From assembly GCA_039105265.1 (NCBI GenBank), contig JAPFFF010000012.1, positions 4,030,001 through 4,094,000 of the forward strand: DNA of 64,000 nt, in the 5' to 3' direction. Below the pieces are notes generated by a model that saw only the letters and a program-made list of their open reading frames with translations, did not search any database and was not told the origin of the DNA. The DNA comes from Tritrichomonas musculus. Taxonomy: Eukaryota; Parabasalia; Tritrichomonadida; Tritrichomonadidae. Positions 20,261 to 30,270 of this stretch are shown piece after piece; position 1 is the stretch's first letter, and every line of letters begins with the position of its first letter. A program made the translations under genes and the position numbers.

Positions 20261-21253
20261 ATGATTAAAGAAAAAGCAGAAGATGGATATTTAATCTGTA
20301 TTCCTAAAGTATTCCATGGTTACCGTTGTATTCGAAAAATTGGATTTGGAACCACATCAATTGTTGAATTAGTTGAAGATCAAAACACAGGTAAGAGATA
20401 TTCAGCCAAGATTGCATCAAAACCAAATATTAATAAAAGAAATTTAACAAAGTTAATTGAAAAAGAAATTGCAATACTTGATGTAATGGATCATCCTCAT
20501 GTAATCAAAATGAAAGAAAATTTAGAAATCAAAAACAAATATGGTGAGCATTTTATTGTTATCATTACAGAATATTGTGAAAATGGTGATTTGATATCAT
20601 ACCTTTATAAGTTTAAATCAACCACCGATTTACAAAAGAAAAAAATCTTTATTAGCATTTTAAAAGCTATAAAATACTTGCACAGCCTTGGAATTTCTCA
20701 TGGAGACATCAAAGCGGAAAACATCATTTTAACCAAGCATAATAATGCCAAGTTATGCGATTTTGGCTTTTGTAGAACAATATTTGTTGCACATGATGAA
20801 TCAAAATATGGAACATTGTATTATGCAGCTCCTGAATTGTATATTACTGGTGATTTTGATCCATTTAAAGCTGATATTTATGCAATTGGAATGACTTTGT
20901 ATTTGAGCTTCGAATTGCAATTTCCATTCAGGGATGGTGACCAAGATTATATTATCGATCAAACTATCAAAGGAAATTTAACTTTTGATCCTAAAATGGA
21001 TAAGCAATTGAATGATTTGGTGGTTTGGTGTTTAAATGTTGATCCTAAAAAAAGACCAACAGTAGATGAAATATTGAATCATAAATTCTTTGATATTGGT
21101 GAAAAGAAATATCCTTCTAAGAATAACAATTATTATGAAAAAAATAATTACAAAACAGAAATTTGTGACCAAAGCTCTATTTCAAGCGCTTCCTTAGGAG
21201 AAAAGTATTATTCACCAAATAATAGTTCTTATGATTCAAATCTTAAAATATGA
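20261..21253 (+). CDS. Protein kinase, CAMK/AMPK-like, non-RD
   Basis: 330 residues. Kinase domain at ~21-285 with glycine loop IGFGTTSIV (27-35), ATP-binding Lys50 in YSAKI, catalytic Asp149 in HGDIKAEN, metal-binding Asp167 in DFG, and AAPEL closing the activation segment. The catalytic loop reads His-Gly-Asp rather than His-Arg-Asp, so this is a non-RD kinase unlikely to be switched by activation-loop phosphorylation; Lys50, Asp149 and Asp167 are all kept, so activity is expected. The short C-terminal tail (285-330) is Asn/Ser/Tyr-rich. Trichomonads have hundreds of such CAMK-like kinases; the pathway is unknown. Confidence 0.85.
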   Translation: MIKEKAEDGYLICIPKVFHGYRCIRKIGFGTTSIVELVEDQNTGKRYSAKIASKPNINKRNLTKLIEKEIAILDVMDHPHVIKMKENLEIKNKYGEHFIVIITEYCENGDLISYLYKFKSTTDLQKKKIFISILKAIKYLHSLGISHGDIKAENIILTKHNNAKLCDFGFCRTIFVAHDESKYGTLYYAAPELYITGDFDPFKADIYAIGMTLYLSFELQFPFRDGDQDYIIDQTIKGNLTFDPKMDKQLNDLVVWCLNVDPKKRPTVDEILNHKFFDIGEKKYPSKNNNYYEKNNYKTEICDQSSISSASLGEKYYSPNNSSYDSNLKI

Positions 21254-21672
21254 AAAAGATTTGTTCCTCTTATTTGTATAATATTATTAATAAATATAAT
21301 ATAGCATATAATTAAATGTTTTTTTCTCTTAATTTAATTATTAATAAGTTTAAAGGCTAGACAAATTTTAAATCAATATTATAAAACCAACCATGATAAT
21401 ATTTTCCCCTTCTAAGTCATTCTTTTGCTTCTTCAGAAATTTCAAAAACATTTTAGAATATTTTTAAAAAAAGTAGCATTACGATATTGATTATTCGTTT
21501 TTCTGGTAATCATATACAAATATATTTTAATCTTATGCTCATCATCATGAATTTTAGAAACATTTAAAATACCATTTTAATTATCTATAATTTTCTTTAA
21601 TATTGCCTTCACGATCAAGGCAATCCAAAATACTATCATAAATATTCTTCATTCCCCCTAAGAAAAAATAAA
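21254..21672. other. Intergenic between convergent genes
   Basis: 3' flanks of the kinase and the helicase. No gene or RNA is recognised. Confidence 0.5.
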
Positions 21673-24600
21673 TTAAATACCAAAATATTCCTTATCTAAT
21701 GAAACCATCTCAAGTATTTGTTCGATTCTCTTAATTTTCATATCAATGGAGCAAAAAGTCCAAGTAAATTTTTGACTCTTCAACATAATTGGCTTCAAAT
21801 TTGCCAATTCTTGATCTTTCCAATTAAAAATTTCTTCGTAACTGATTGACTCGAATTCAGAAGGTTTGTCTACTTTTAACAAATAGCAAAACATAGAATT
21901 TAATAGAAAACCATAACAAGCAGTTGCATTGAACAATGCAAAGTCGCATTGAAAGTCCCACCAAGGACATTTCGGCAAGATTTCTTTCCAGTTTCTGAGC
22001 GTGATTTCGAAAATTTCTTTTCTCGAATCAAAAAAGTCGTAATTTTCTCTAATTTGGTGAATCAAATCCAAATTGGAAGCCACTGCAATTATTGCATTTT
22101 CATCAATCCAACGAATATCAACAACATCATTCTTAGGAATTGAAGCGTAATCAAAATTTGGCAGCAATTTCAATAAATCAATCAAACTCGGACGATGTTT
22201 CATCGCCTTAATCAAAACTTTTACAATGAAAAGTAAAACTAAATCATCATTGATGATTTTATTCCCCAAAATTTCCTTGAATTTTAGAACAGCGTCATAT
22301 TTTGGAATTCCATACAAGTACAAAATTCTTAAAAGTTTTTTCTGGACATCTTTTGTCATTTTTGTAGGATGCAAAACGTGTCGATTCAATTTTGAAAACA
22401 TTTCAAAATTGCCGATTTCTTTTAGTATTTGGTCGCTGTTAGGTTGATGAATATCAAAAGTGTCAGGTATCAATGGATACACCTCGGAAACAATTAATTT
22501 AATCCTCGTAAAAATCCAGGTTTTAATTGACGGATTCTTGTCAATCATCGATTTAAAAGGAAGATCGTTTTTCTTAATGAAATTTGAATGCTTGTCAGAA
22601 TTCAGAAATGAAATGACAGCATTGAAATCACAAATTGGTGTCCAGCCTTGACAAGAACACATTTCAGGTGCGAATTGGAAATTTTCTGGCAATTTTTCAG
22701 TAGTCATAAAAAGTGCCACTTTATAGAAAATATCCCAATTGAATGCATTCTCAATTATTTTCAATGGATTATTTTTAAACAAAGAAGAAACAAATTGTTT
22801 GTCAGCCAACTCTTTAAATTGAGTTTTACTTATTTGTTTGGAAAAATCTGGAATGAATTCTTTAAGATATGAATAATAGATTTTCTTCCATTCAACTGGC
22901 AATTCAAAAAATGCAAAAATAAGAAAAGTTTTGCAAATTTCATATGTTGATTCTGACACAAATAAACGTGACAAAGCAACTCCATAATGTTCCAAAGCAG
23001 ACAAAGCTCCTTTATATACATTTATATGAATTGATTTTTTAAATGAATCAAAATTACAAAAATCAGACAAACTTATTTCATATAAATTAATGTCATTTTC
23101 ATTCAATTTCGGATAATAATGAATCACATTTTGATATTCACATACAATAGAAGAATCGTTTTTATTTTGATCATCAGAACCATCAAGTTTCATTGCTTTT
23201 AATGGTTCTTGTTTTGACTTTAGTTTATCTTTTTTGTCTTTGAAATTAATAATTTTTTTGTTTGCAGTCAATTTGTCCCAAAAATTTTCATTCAGAATTT
23301 CAACATCTGTGTTTGAATCAAAAGAAACCTTAGAAAATAGGGAGTTCCCTCCACTTACAACATCTTTTCTTGTGAATGATCTTTTTTTGAGAATTTGGTC
23401 GATGTTTTCAGAACAAAATTTATCAATTTCACTTGAATCATCTTTAAAGGTGTAATAAGCGCCTTTTTTAAGAATCATTTCAAGTTCTTTTTTCTCTTCC
23501 AATGAATTTTTCTTTTGTACATTTTCATCATTTCCTTTTGGAGCAGAATCAAGGATTGCATAATCAAGTGCCAATTTTTTAGAAGCTCTCCAAAACATCT
23601 CAGATTCATACGAACAACGAGTCACCAAACGATAAATTAAAACTTTTTGTGATTGGCCAATTCTATGACATCTTGCTTGCGCTTGAATGTCATTTAAAGG
23701 ATTCCAGTCACTATCATAAATGATGACAGTGTCAGCTTTTGTCAGGTTGATTCCAAGTCCGCCAGCACGAGTAGAGAGAAGAAAGATGAACAAATCATCA
23801 TCTTTTTGAAAATTGTCAATTGATCTTGATCTCATTTCAGTTGCACAACTTCCATCAAGTCTTTCATAAGGATAGCGTCTATATTCCAAGTAATCCTCAA
23901 GAATGTCAAGAATGGAAGTAAACTGAGAAAATATCAAAACTTTGTGATTTTTTTCTTTCAATTTGGGAAGAAGTTTGTCAATTAAAATCATCTTGCCTGA
24001 TGCTAAAATTAACGATTTCATTTCATCATCAATTGACAGTTCTTCATCAAGAGGAATAGAATGTGCTTCTTTATATTGCGTGTTACAGATTTCTTCTAAA
24101 TTAGGAAATAAAAATGGATGACAAAAAAGTTTTCTAAGTTGAACCATGATGTTGTTCAAACTCATTTTATTCATTGAATCTTTCAAAATTGAAAGATTCT
24201 CTTTAATAAAGAATTGTGAAAAAGTTCGTTGAATTTCAGTCATTTCAACTTCAATGATTATTTCTTCTTTTTCAGGTAAATCTAAACTAACGTCATTTTT
24301 CTTCCTTCTGAAGATAAATGGTCGAAGAACCTCTTGAAGTTTTTCAATAGTGTCAGGATTTTCTTTATCAGAAAACTGTTCCTCAAATTCAATCAAATTA
24401 TCAAATTGAGATGGATTAATGAAGTGAAGTAGTGACCAAATTTCAAACAAATTGTTTTGAATCGGTGTCCCAGTCATTAATAAAAAGTGATGTGACCGAA
24501 TAGAGAGACAATTTTTATATACAGAAGTGTTTGAATTTTTTATTCGATGAGCTTCATCAATGATCGTGTACATGAACTTGAATTGCTGGATGAATTTCAG

Positions 24601-25620
24601 TTCCATGTTCAGCCATTCATAAGAAACAACGAGGACATCGAAAATAATTTTTTCTTTATTTTCAATTAAACCGTTTCTCTCGTATATCAAATTTTCTTTG
24701 ATGATTTTTCGGTTTTCTTTGCTGCCGATCATTGAAACAACCCTAAAATCGGTCCACTTTTTCAGTTCATCGAGCCAATTATGAAGGGTCGACAAAGGAC
24801 AAACAACAAGAAAAGGTCCCCATGATGGGTACCATTTAGACAAACAGTCAATAATTGAGATGCTTTCTATCGTTTTGCCTAATCCCATCTCATCGGAAAG
24901 GATTGAATTGCGTCTTTGAAACCAACACATTTGAAGCCAATTTAACCCGTCTACTTGATAGTCGGTAAGTTTGTTTCCATTTTTAAATATCGGAGATTCT
25001 TTGAATGGCTTATATTGTGGTTCATTTTCACCGTTAGTTGGAGTGTAACTTTTTGAATGCGGATTTTTTCTTCTTTGATAAAATGACTCAATCAAATTCA
25101 ATGGAATTTCATCCTCATTTTCCCACGTGGACTTGTCAATGTCTAACGATTGCCACTTAACAAGATACTTTTTCTTCTCATTGACTTTCTTCACTGAAAT
25201 AATAAATTCAGGCGTTAAATGGCCAATGCCAAAATTTGAATTGAATGGAAGAAAAAGATTGAATTTTTGGCTCACTGGAAAAATGCTGTTTTTCTTGAAT
25301 TGCCCGAATTTCTCAAATACACTGTGCTTATTAACATATAAACCATATAAAAATGATCCTCGCTTGGTTTGACATACTTCATCTTTGGTCGCCCATTGAC
25401 ATGATCGATAAGATTTGCCATTGATTCGGACATAAAATAAAAGTGGAGGGGATTTGTAAGATAAATTTGGTTTATTAATGCCAATGATGGTTCCCACTGT
25501 TAATAGAGATTCTGAGTCATCAGAGTCTGATTCATACTCTGAAATTGAATTTTCATCTAAATCTAAATTTGATTCATAATTGGAAATTACTGTTGAGCTT
25601 GATTCATCGAATGAATTCAT
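21673..25620 (-). CDS. CHD-type chromodomain SNF2 helicase
   Basis: 1,315 residues from ATG 25618-25620. Order: acidic Ser-rich N-terminus (1-40); an unclear region where CHD proteins have a first chromodomain; one clear chromodomain at ~138-190 with KYLVKWQSLDIDKSTWE; SNF2 ATPase with motif I DEMGLGKT (Lys249), DEAH (355-358) and LLMTGTPIQNN; helicase C lobe with VLIFSQF, STRAGGLGINL and QARCHRIGQ; then ~600 residues of helical sequence, probably the DNA-binding SANT/SLIDE-like part. This is the plan of CHD1/CHD2 nucleosome spacing remodellers, which slide nucleosomes with ATP. Length is shorter than CHD1 (~1,700). Confidence 0.88.
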   Translation of the reverse strand: MNSFDESSSTVISNYESNLDLDENSISEYESDSDDSESLLTVGTIIGINKPNLSYKSPPLLFYVRINGKSYRSCQWATKDEVCQTKRGSFLYGLYVNKHSVFEKFGQFKKNSIFPVSQKFNLFLPFNSNFGIGHLTPEFIISVKKVNEKKKYLVKWQSLDIDKSTWENEDEIPLNLIESFYQRRKNPHSKSYTPTNGENEPQYKPFKESPIFKNGNKLTDYQVDGLNWLQMCWFQRRNSILSDEMGLGKTIESISIIDCLSKWYPSWGPFLVVCPLSTLHNWLDELKKWTDFRVVSMIGSKENRKIIKENLIYERNGLIENKEKIIFDVLVVSYEWLNMELKFIQQFKFMYTIIDEAHRIKNSNTSVYKNCLSIRSHHFLLMTGTPIQNNLFEIWSLLHFINPSQFDNLIEFEEQFSDKENPDTIEKLQEVLRPFIFRRKKNDVSLDLPEKEEIIIEVEMTEIQRTFSQFFIKENLSILKDSMNKMSLNNIMVQLRKLFCHPFLFPNLEEICNTQYKEAHSIPLDEELSIDDEMKSLILASGKMILIDKLLPKLKEKNHKVLIFSQFTSILDILEDYLEYRRYPYERLDGSCATEMRSRSIDNFQKDDDLFIFLLSTRAGGLGINLTKADTVIIYDSDWNPLNDIQAQARCHRIGQSQKVLIYRLVTRCSYESEMFWRASKKLALDYAILDSAPKGNDENVQKKNSLEEKKELEMILKKGAYYTFKDDSSEIDKFCSENIDQILKKRSFTRKDVVSGGNSLFSKVSFDSNTDVEILNENFWDKLTANKKIINFKDKKDKLKSKQEPLKAMKLDGSDDQNKNDSSIVCEYQNVIHYYPKLNENDINLYEISLSDFCNFDSFKKSIHINVYKGALSALEHYGVALSRLFVSESTYEICKTFLIFAFFELPVEWKKIYYSYLKEFIPDFSKQISKTQFKELADKQFVSSLFKNNPLKIIENAFNWDIFYKVALFMTTEKLPENFQFAPEMCSCQGWTPICDFNAVISFLNSDKHSNFIKKNDLPFKSMIDKNPSIKTWIFTRIKLIVSEVYPLIPDTFDIHQPNSDQILKEIGNFEMFSKLNRHVLHPTKMTKDVQKKLLRILYLYGIPKYDAVLKFKEILGNKIINDDLVLLFIVKVLIKAMKHRPSLIDLLKLLPNFDYASIPKNDVVDIRWIDENAIIAVASNLDLIHQIRENYDFFDSRKEIFEITLRNWKEILPKCPWWDFQCDFALFNATACYGFLLNSMFCYLLKVDKPSEFESISYEEIFNWKDQELANLKPIMLKSQKFTWTFCSIDMKIKRIEQILEMVSLDKEYFGI

Positions 25621-26209
25621 TTTTTAATTAATTTCTTGGTCAATACATTTAAAACAGAACTTTTTCAATGATAATTTGTTCAAAACTTGAAAACTTAGTA
25701 TAAAGAATCTTGATTTAGCAAGAAACAAAAAAAAATCATTTGTCCAAAAGGATAAAAGGCATATTGTTAAAATATATTAACTTTTTTTAAAAAAAAAAAG
25801 ACCTATGAATCTGAGAAATTTTTAATTTTTCAGTTATTAATTTTTTTTCTTTTAATTTATTGTGTTTTAACTTTTAGTTCATATCGTCAAACCTTTTTAT
25901 AAATAATTACAAGTCGATGCTGTAAGTTCTAAAGTGAAATTATTAAAATTGAATGGATGTTGTAATTCTATTAAACGGCATTCAAAAAGTGGAATCATTT
26001 TATAATTCTTAAGAGTATTATTTGTTTCATATCTTCATATAATACCTTTTAATATATTATAATTTATATTATTTTTTAATATAATAATTATTAATGGTAA
26101 TTTTAAAATTATTAGTTTATTTAATTGACTATTTATTGAGATAAACAAGTTTTTCTTATTGAATATTCATTTGATAAAATTTTGAAAAAATTTTAATAAA
26201 ATTTTGTTC
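25621..26209. other. Intergenic between divergent genes
   Basis: AT-rich promoter space for the helicase and the BTB/ankyrin-like gene. It has TCATT at 26166-26170. No gene is seen. Confidence 0.5.
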
Positions 26210-28348
26210 ATGTTTTGCGCTTTCTTTTATGAAATCCCAAAAGAAGATTACCAAATGATTGAAATACGCCATAACGATGTCATGTACTCCTTATCCAAAG
26301 ATTTATGCATGAAGTATAGTAGTTTTTTATCAACAAAACTTAAAAACAGTGAATGCAATTCAATTGTCATTGATTATGATTATGAGTATGATGAATTTGA
26401 TCTCATTTCAGATTTATTTAATTATAAAAGAGTTTTTATTACACAGGCGAATATTGACTTTCTTGAATTTGTAGCTGATTATTTGGGAATCAATATTTTG
26501 ATTAACAAAACAAAAAAGTTTAGAAGCCAGTACCAAAATATTTTTCAGAATCCTGTTTGTGATAAAATCAAAAAAATATATCGGCAAATATTTTCTATTA
26601 GTTCTTATCCCAATGGAACTAATGAAAGCAATACATCAATTGATGAATATGAAGATGACAATTTGAAAAATAATAGTAATATAATAATTGATATCGCCAA
26701 CAAAAGCCAAAAGAGCTTCATTATTAGTAATGATAAATATAAAAATACTTGCATTTACTATAATAATGACAAAAACAATAAAAACTCACTTTTCTTTGAT
26801 ATATATAAAAACGATGAACAAAAGATTTTCATTGATATTAATAAAAATCCTGATGATCACAAAAATGAAATCAATATCGATAACTTCAATGATAAAAGCA
26901 ATGAAAAATCTAAAAATGATGACAAATATATTATTGATGATCACGATAATGCAGATAAATCGGGTGAAAGCATTCAAAACAAATCCACAATCAATATCGA
27001 TATTTACAGAGATGAAAATGGTTGCATGTGCATTGATATTGACAAAGAAAATATCAGCTTTTTGTGTGGAATGGACATTGAAATTTTTGATGACGAAGAA
27101 GGAAACATTTGCATCGACATAAATCGGCAAAACGGAATTCCGAGAATCTACTATGATCCGAATTACATAACAACTGCGGCTCATCTCATGATAGCAGCGA
27201 TAATGGCCCATCCATATGACGTCAACCACTATTTGCAAATAATCAAAAACGATCATTTTTTATTATCAAAAGTGACAGAAATCAGCAAAAGCGGAGCATT
27301 AATGTATTCGTTCTTTGACACGCTTAAGATAAAACTTTATCACGGAAAAGAAAAAGAAGAAGAAGAAGAAGAAGAAGAAGAAAGTCATTCATTTCGCTCT
27401 AAACGAAGACTCTTCACAAACCTCTTTTTGTCAAATACTTATAGCGATAGAGCGAAGTTGGATACGGGTCTTCTAGCTTACTTACGAGAAATAGCATCTT
27501 CATTTGACCAATTCATCAATGTTGAAGATTCGCTGGCGATCTTTTTGAATACAATAAAGACAGACGATGTTGATTTATATCAGCAATTATTTCTGTCGCA
27601 TTCGAATGTAGTAAATAACATTAATTGCTTTAATGTTCTTTTTATAATGTGTGCTTCGTTTGCATCTATGAAATGCCTGAAATTCATGCTTCTGAACAGT
27701 TCGTCTTATCATCGAAGGTTTCGCATAAATAAAGAACATGTTCGTTTTGCTCTTGCTGGCGGAAACATTGAGATATTTCGGATGCTTCTTGATAAATATG
27801 ATGGAAGTCCTGTTGATTTTATTAACGATGCAATTCTGTTTCATCAAAATAAAATATTGAAATGGATCGTTTGCAATTATGTCCTGTTTTTATCTCTGTA
27901 CAACACTTGTTGTTCCAGAGTTTTATACGGAACAACTTACATTAAACAAAGATGGTACAAATGTAAAAAATGCCATATTCCATCAAATCACGGTTGCTGC
28001 CATTATTGTGCAAAACATTGCCATGCTGATAACGAGAAGCATTCCCTTCAAAATATGGGAATTCACTTCAGTTGTTTTTGTGATGATGAATGTGAACTGT
28101 CACAGAATATTGAATTGGTTGGTGATAAAACTTTCGTTGAAATTGACGATTTAATCCTTCTTTCTGTTTTTTGTGCAAACTTGGGAGCTCTCAAAATCCT
28201 TGTAAATGAAGGTGCTTATATAAAGAAATGCAGAGATGATGTGACCCAAAAGCAATACACATTAAATGACGATAAATTATGCAAGTTGATGATGAGTGTT
28301 GTAGATATTAAAGAAAAAGAGAATGAAATACCTATGAATTTTCAATAG
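26210..28348 (+). CDS. BTB/ankyrin-like protein with UBR-like zinc cluster
   Basis: 712 residues from the ATG at 26210; a second ATG at 26255 (MIEIRHNDV...) would also give a good start. The N-terminus (~17-110) looks like the BTB-like start of the trichomonad ankyrin family. Residues ~130-310 are low-complexity Asp/Asn/Ile/Lys-rich with repeated DI-DI-N motifs, and a Glu run lies near 385. The C-terminal third has ankyrin-type helices (for example FALAGGNIEIFRMLLDKY and LSVFCANLGALKILVNEGA). Inserted between these is a cysteine/histidine cluster at ~583-632, CKKC..CCHYCAKHCH..H..CFC, matching the spacing of UBR boxes that read N-degrons. A ubiquitin adaptor role is inferred only. Confidence 0.6.
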   Translation: MFCAFFYEIPKEDYQMIEIRHNDVMYSLSKDLCMKYSSFLSTKLKNSECNSIVIDYDYEYDEFDLISDLFNYKRVFITQANIDFLEFVADYLGINILINKTKKFRSQYQNIFQNPVCDKIKKIYRQIFSISSYPNGTNESNTSIDEYEDDNLKNNSNIIIDIANKSQKSFIISNDKYKNTCIYYNNDKNNKNSLFFDIYKNDEQKIFIDINKNPDDHKNEINIDNFNDKSNEKSKNDDKYIIDDHDNADKSGESIQNKSTINIDIYRDENGCMCIDIDKENISFLCGMDIEIFDDEEGNICIDINRQNGIPRIYYDPNYITTAAHLMIAAIMAHPYDVNHYLQIIKNDHFLLSKVTEISKSGALMYSFFDTLKIKLYHGKEKEEEEEEEEESHSFRSKRRLFTNLFLSNTYSDRAKLDTGLLAYLREIASSFDQFINVEDSLAIFLNTIKTDDVDLYQQLFLSHSNVVNNINCFNVLFIMCASFASMKCLKFMLLNSSSYHRRFRINKEHVRFALAGGNIEIFRMLLDKYDGSPVDFINDAILFHQNKILKWIVCNYVLFLSLYNTCCSRVLYGTTYIKQRWYKCKKCHIPSNHGCCHYCAKHCHADNEKHSLQNMGIHFSCFCDDECELSQNIELVGDKTFVEIDDLILLSVFCANLGALKILVNEGAYIKKCRDDVTQKQYTLNDDKLCKLMMSVVDIKEKENEIPMNFQ

Positions 28349-28856
28349 TTTGTTTTGATTTGATTTTTTAATCTGCTTAAAAAGCTGGAAAATAATTCAA
28401 AAAAGAGAATTTTTCAATAAAAAAATCTGATTTTTCAATACGCCAATTACAATATATTAATTAATTTTTGAATAGAAAAGTTCATAATAAATAATTATTT
28501 TGGATATTAACATATTTAAGTGATTCAATAAAAAGATCCTTTATGCAAATTTATAAAATAAGATTAAAAAGCTTGGGACAAACTTTTTCAATACGTAAAG
28601 GTCAAAATTACTCATTTTAAAGGTCAATAATTCCCAAGTAGAATGCAAGATTTTCAGAGAAACATTGAAAAAAAAATTGAATATTGTCCCAAGCATTTTG
28701 AATCCAACTTTATCAGTCCAACTCCTTTGTGAAATAAAACTCCTTTGTGAAATAAAACTCCTTTGTGAAATAAAACTCCTTTGTGAAATGCTTTTTAAAA
28801 AATTTCATTTGTGACATGAATTTTCAGAGAAAATATTTCATATCATTATTTAAATA
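28349..28856. other. Intergenic with tandem repeat
   Basis: Separates the ankyrin-like gene and the GTPase pseudogene. It contains the 18-bp tandem repeat annotated separately and a TCATT motif at 28843-28847. Confidence 0.6.
28721..28789. repeat. 18-bp tandem repeat, ~3.9 copies
   Basis: Unit actcctttgtgaaataaa repeated perfectly and head to tail, ending in a partial copy. It is 68 bp upstream of the GTPase start. The CCTTT core resembles the M5 promoter element described in Trichomonas vaginalis, so the array may affect transcription (inference). Confidence 0.85.
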
Positions 28857-30071
28857 ATGGATCAAGAAAGAGTTGAACAAATTAAAAAAGAAATTTTAGA
28901 GATAGAAAATGAAATGAATTTTTATCATAATAAGTATCCTCTCTATCCTCGAATATTAATAATGGGATTAACAGGAAGTGGAAAAAGTTGTATTACTAAT
29001 TGTTTATTAAATAAAAAAGTCACCATAGCAAAAGATGAATCCATGTTCATTAGACTTGAAGGTGAAGGAATATGTAATGGCAGCAAAATACATCATAAAA
29101 GCTAAATGATATTTGTTGATGAAAAAAATGAATTAATTTTGATAAATATCCCAAGTTTGGATGATTATGATGGAATAGAGAAAGAGATTATAAATGCATT
29201 TATTAATTATTATGTTCTTAAATCAGTCCAGCATGAATTAAAAATAAAAATATTGCTTGCTGTTTCAGCATGCGAGTTTATGGATCGTCGAGGAAGATTT
29301 GTCCTTGAATCAATTCGGATAATGGGAAAACTATTTCCAAATCTTAAAGAAATTAAAAATACAATTGGATTGATAATAACTAAAGGAGACGTCGATGACA
29401 CAGGTGAATATTATTTATCAAATTTGCAAAAGACTAACTATCGTGAGTTGAAAGAATGGCTTGATTATTTTTATTCATATGCAAATGAGCAGGTTTTCAC
29501 ATTTCCATTAGCTTTGAAAGAAAATGTTGGAAAACAATATGTTTTCAGCGATTATGATAGAGTAATGAACTTCATATTGAATGATTATTTAATTGATCCA
29601 AAAATCAAAGTATCTGTAAGTGATGAAGCATATAATACTTTGAAACTTATCAATTGCGAAAATTCAAGAAGTATGGAGCAAATTTTCGAAGAATTGTACC
29701 AAATATTTGATGAACAATATAAGCTAATAAGTACTCTGGAAGCTTATAGTGATTGGTTAGCCAACATTCATTTATTAATCGACAAAAATATTAATAGTAT
29801 AAGTGACTTTCTTGTTGTAATCCAAAGAATAATACCAAACTCTTTGCAATATGAACATATCTTTACAAAACTGAATGAATGTGATATATTGAATTCATTC
29901 ATTATTGATGTATGTGGGATGATTGAAACTCCTCATCTTAATAATTTTATTATAACTTTGGCCAAAGCGGTAGCTATTAAATTAGAAAAGCAATTATTAA
30001 GAGTAGTTAAACAAGAATCAATCGATTTTCAACAAATAAAATCAGAAGATAATTTCATATTCCCTTATTAA
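28857..30071 (+). pseudogene. P-loop GTPase gene with one in-frame stop
   Basis: One continuous frame of 404 codons broken only by TAA at 29103-29105, immediately followed by ATG. The first part has a short coiled coil and the G1 P-loop GLTGSGKS; the second has a G3-like strand LILINIPSLDD and the G4 motif ITKGD. Upstream and downstream halves are both needed for nucleotide binding, so the downstream frame alone (321 residues) would lack the P-loop. G3 has Asn-Ile-Pro-Ser where GTPases have Asp-x-x-Gly. It resembles the large GTPase groups of septin/AIG1/dynamin type. It is either a very young pseudogene, a polymorphic allele, or a sequencing difference. Confidence 0.7.
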
Positions 30072-30270
30072 AACCGCAAGAAAAAAAAAAATTATTTCAC
30101 TTTTTAATAATTTTTATAATTTGTATTTTTTGAAAGAAAAGTCATCACAATCTGATATGCATATATATATAAAAAAGTTATTATAAGTGGAATAACATGA
30201 TATGGTTTATTTATATTTAGAAATTCAGCACATAAAATAACATAAAAGAAATTCTTCAATCATCAAATTT

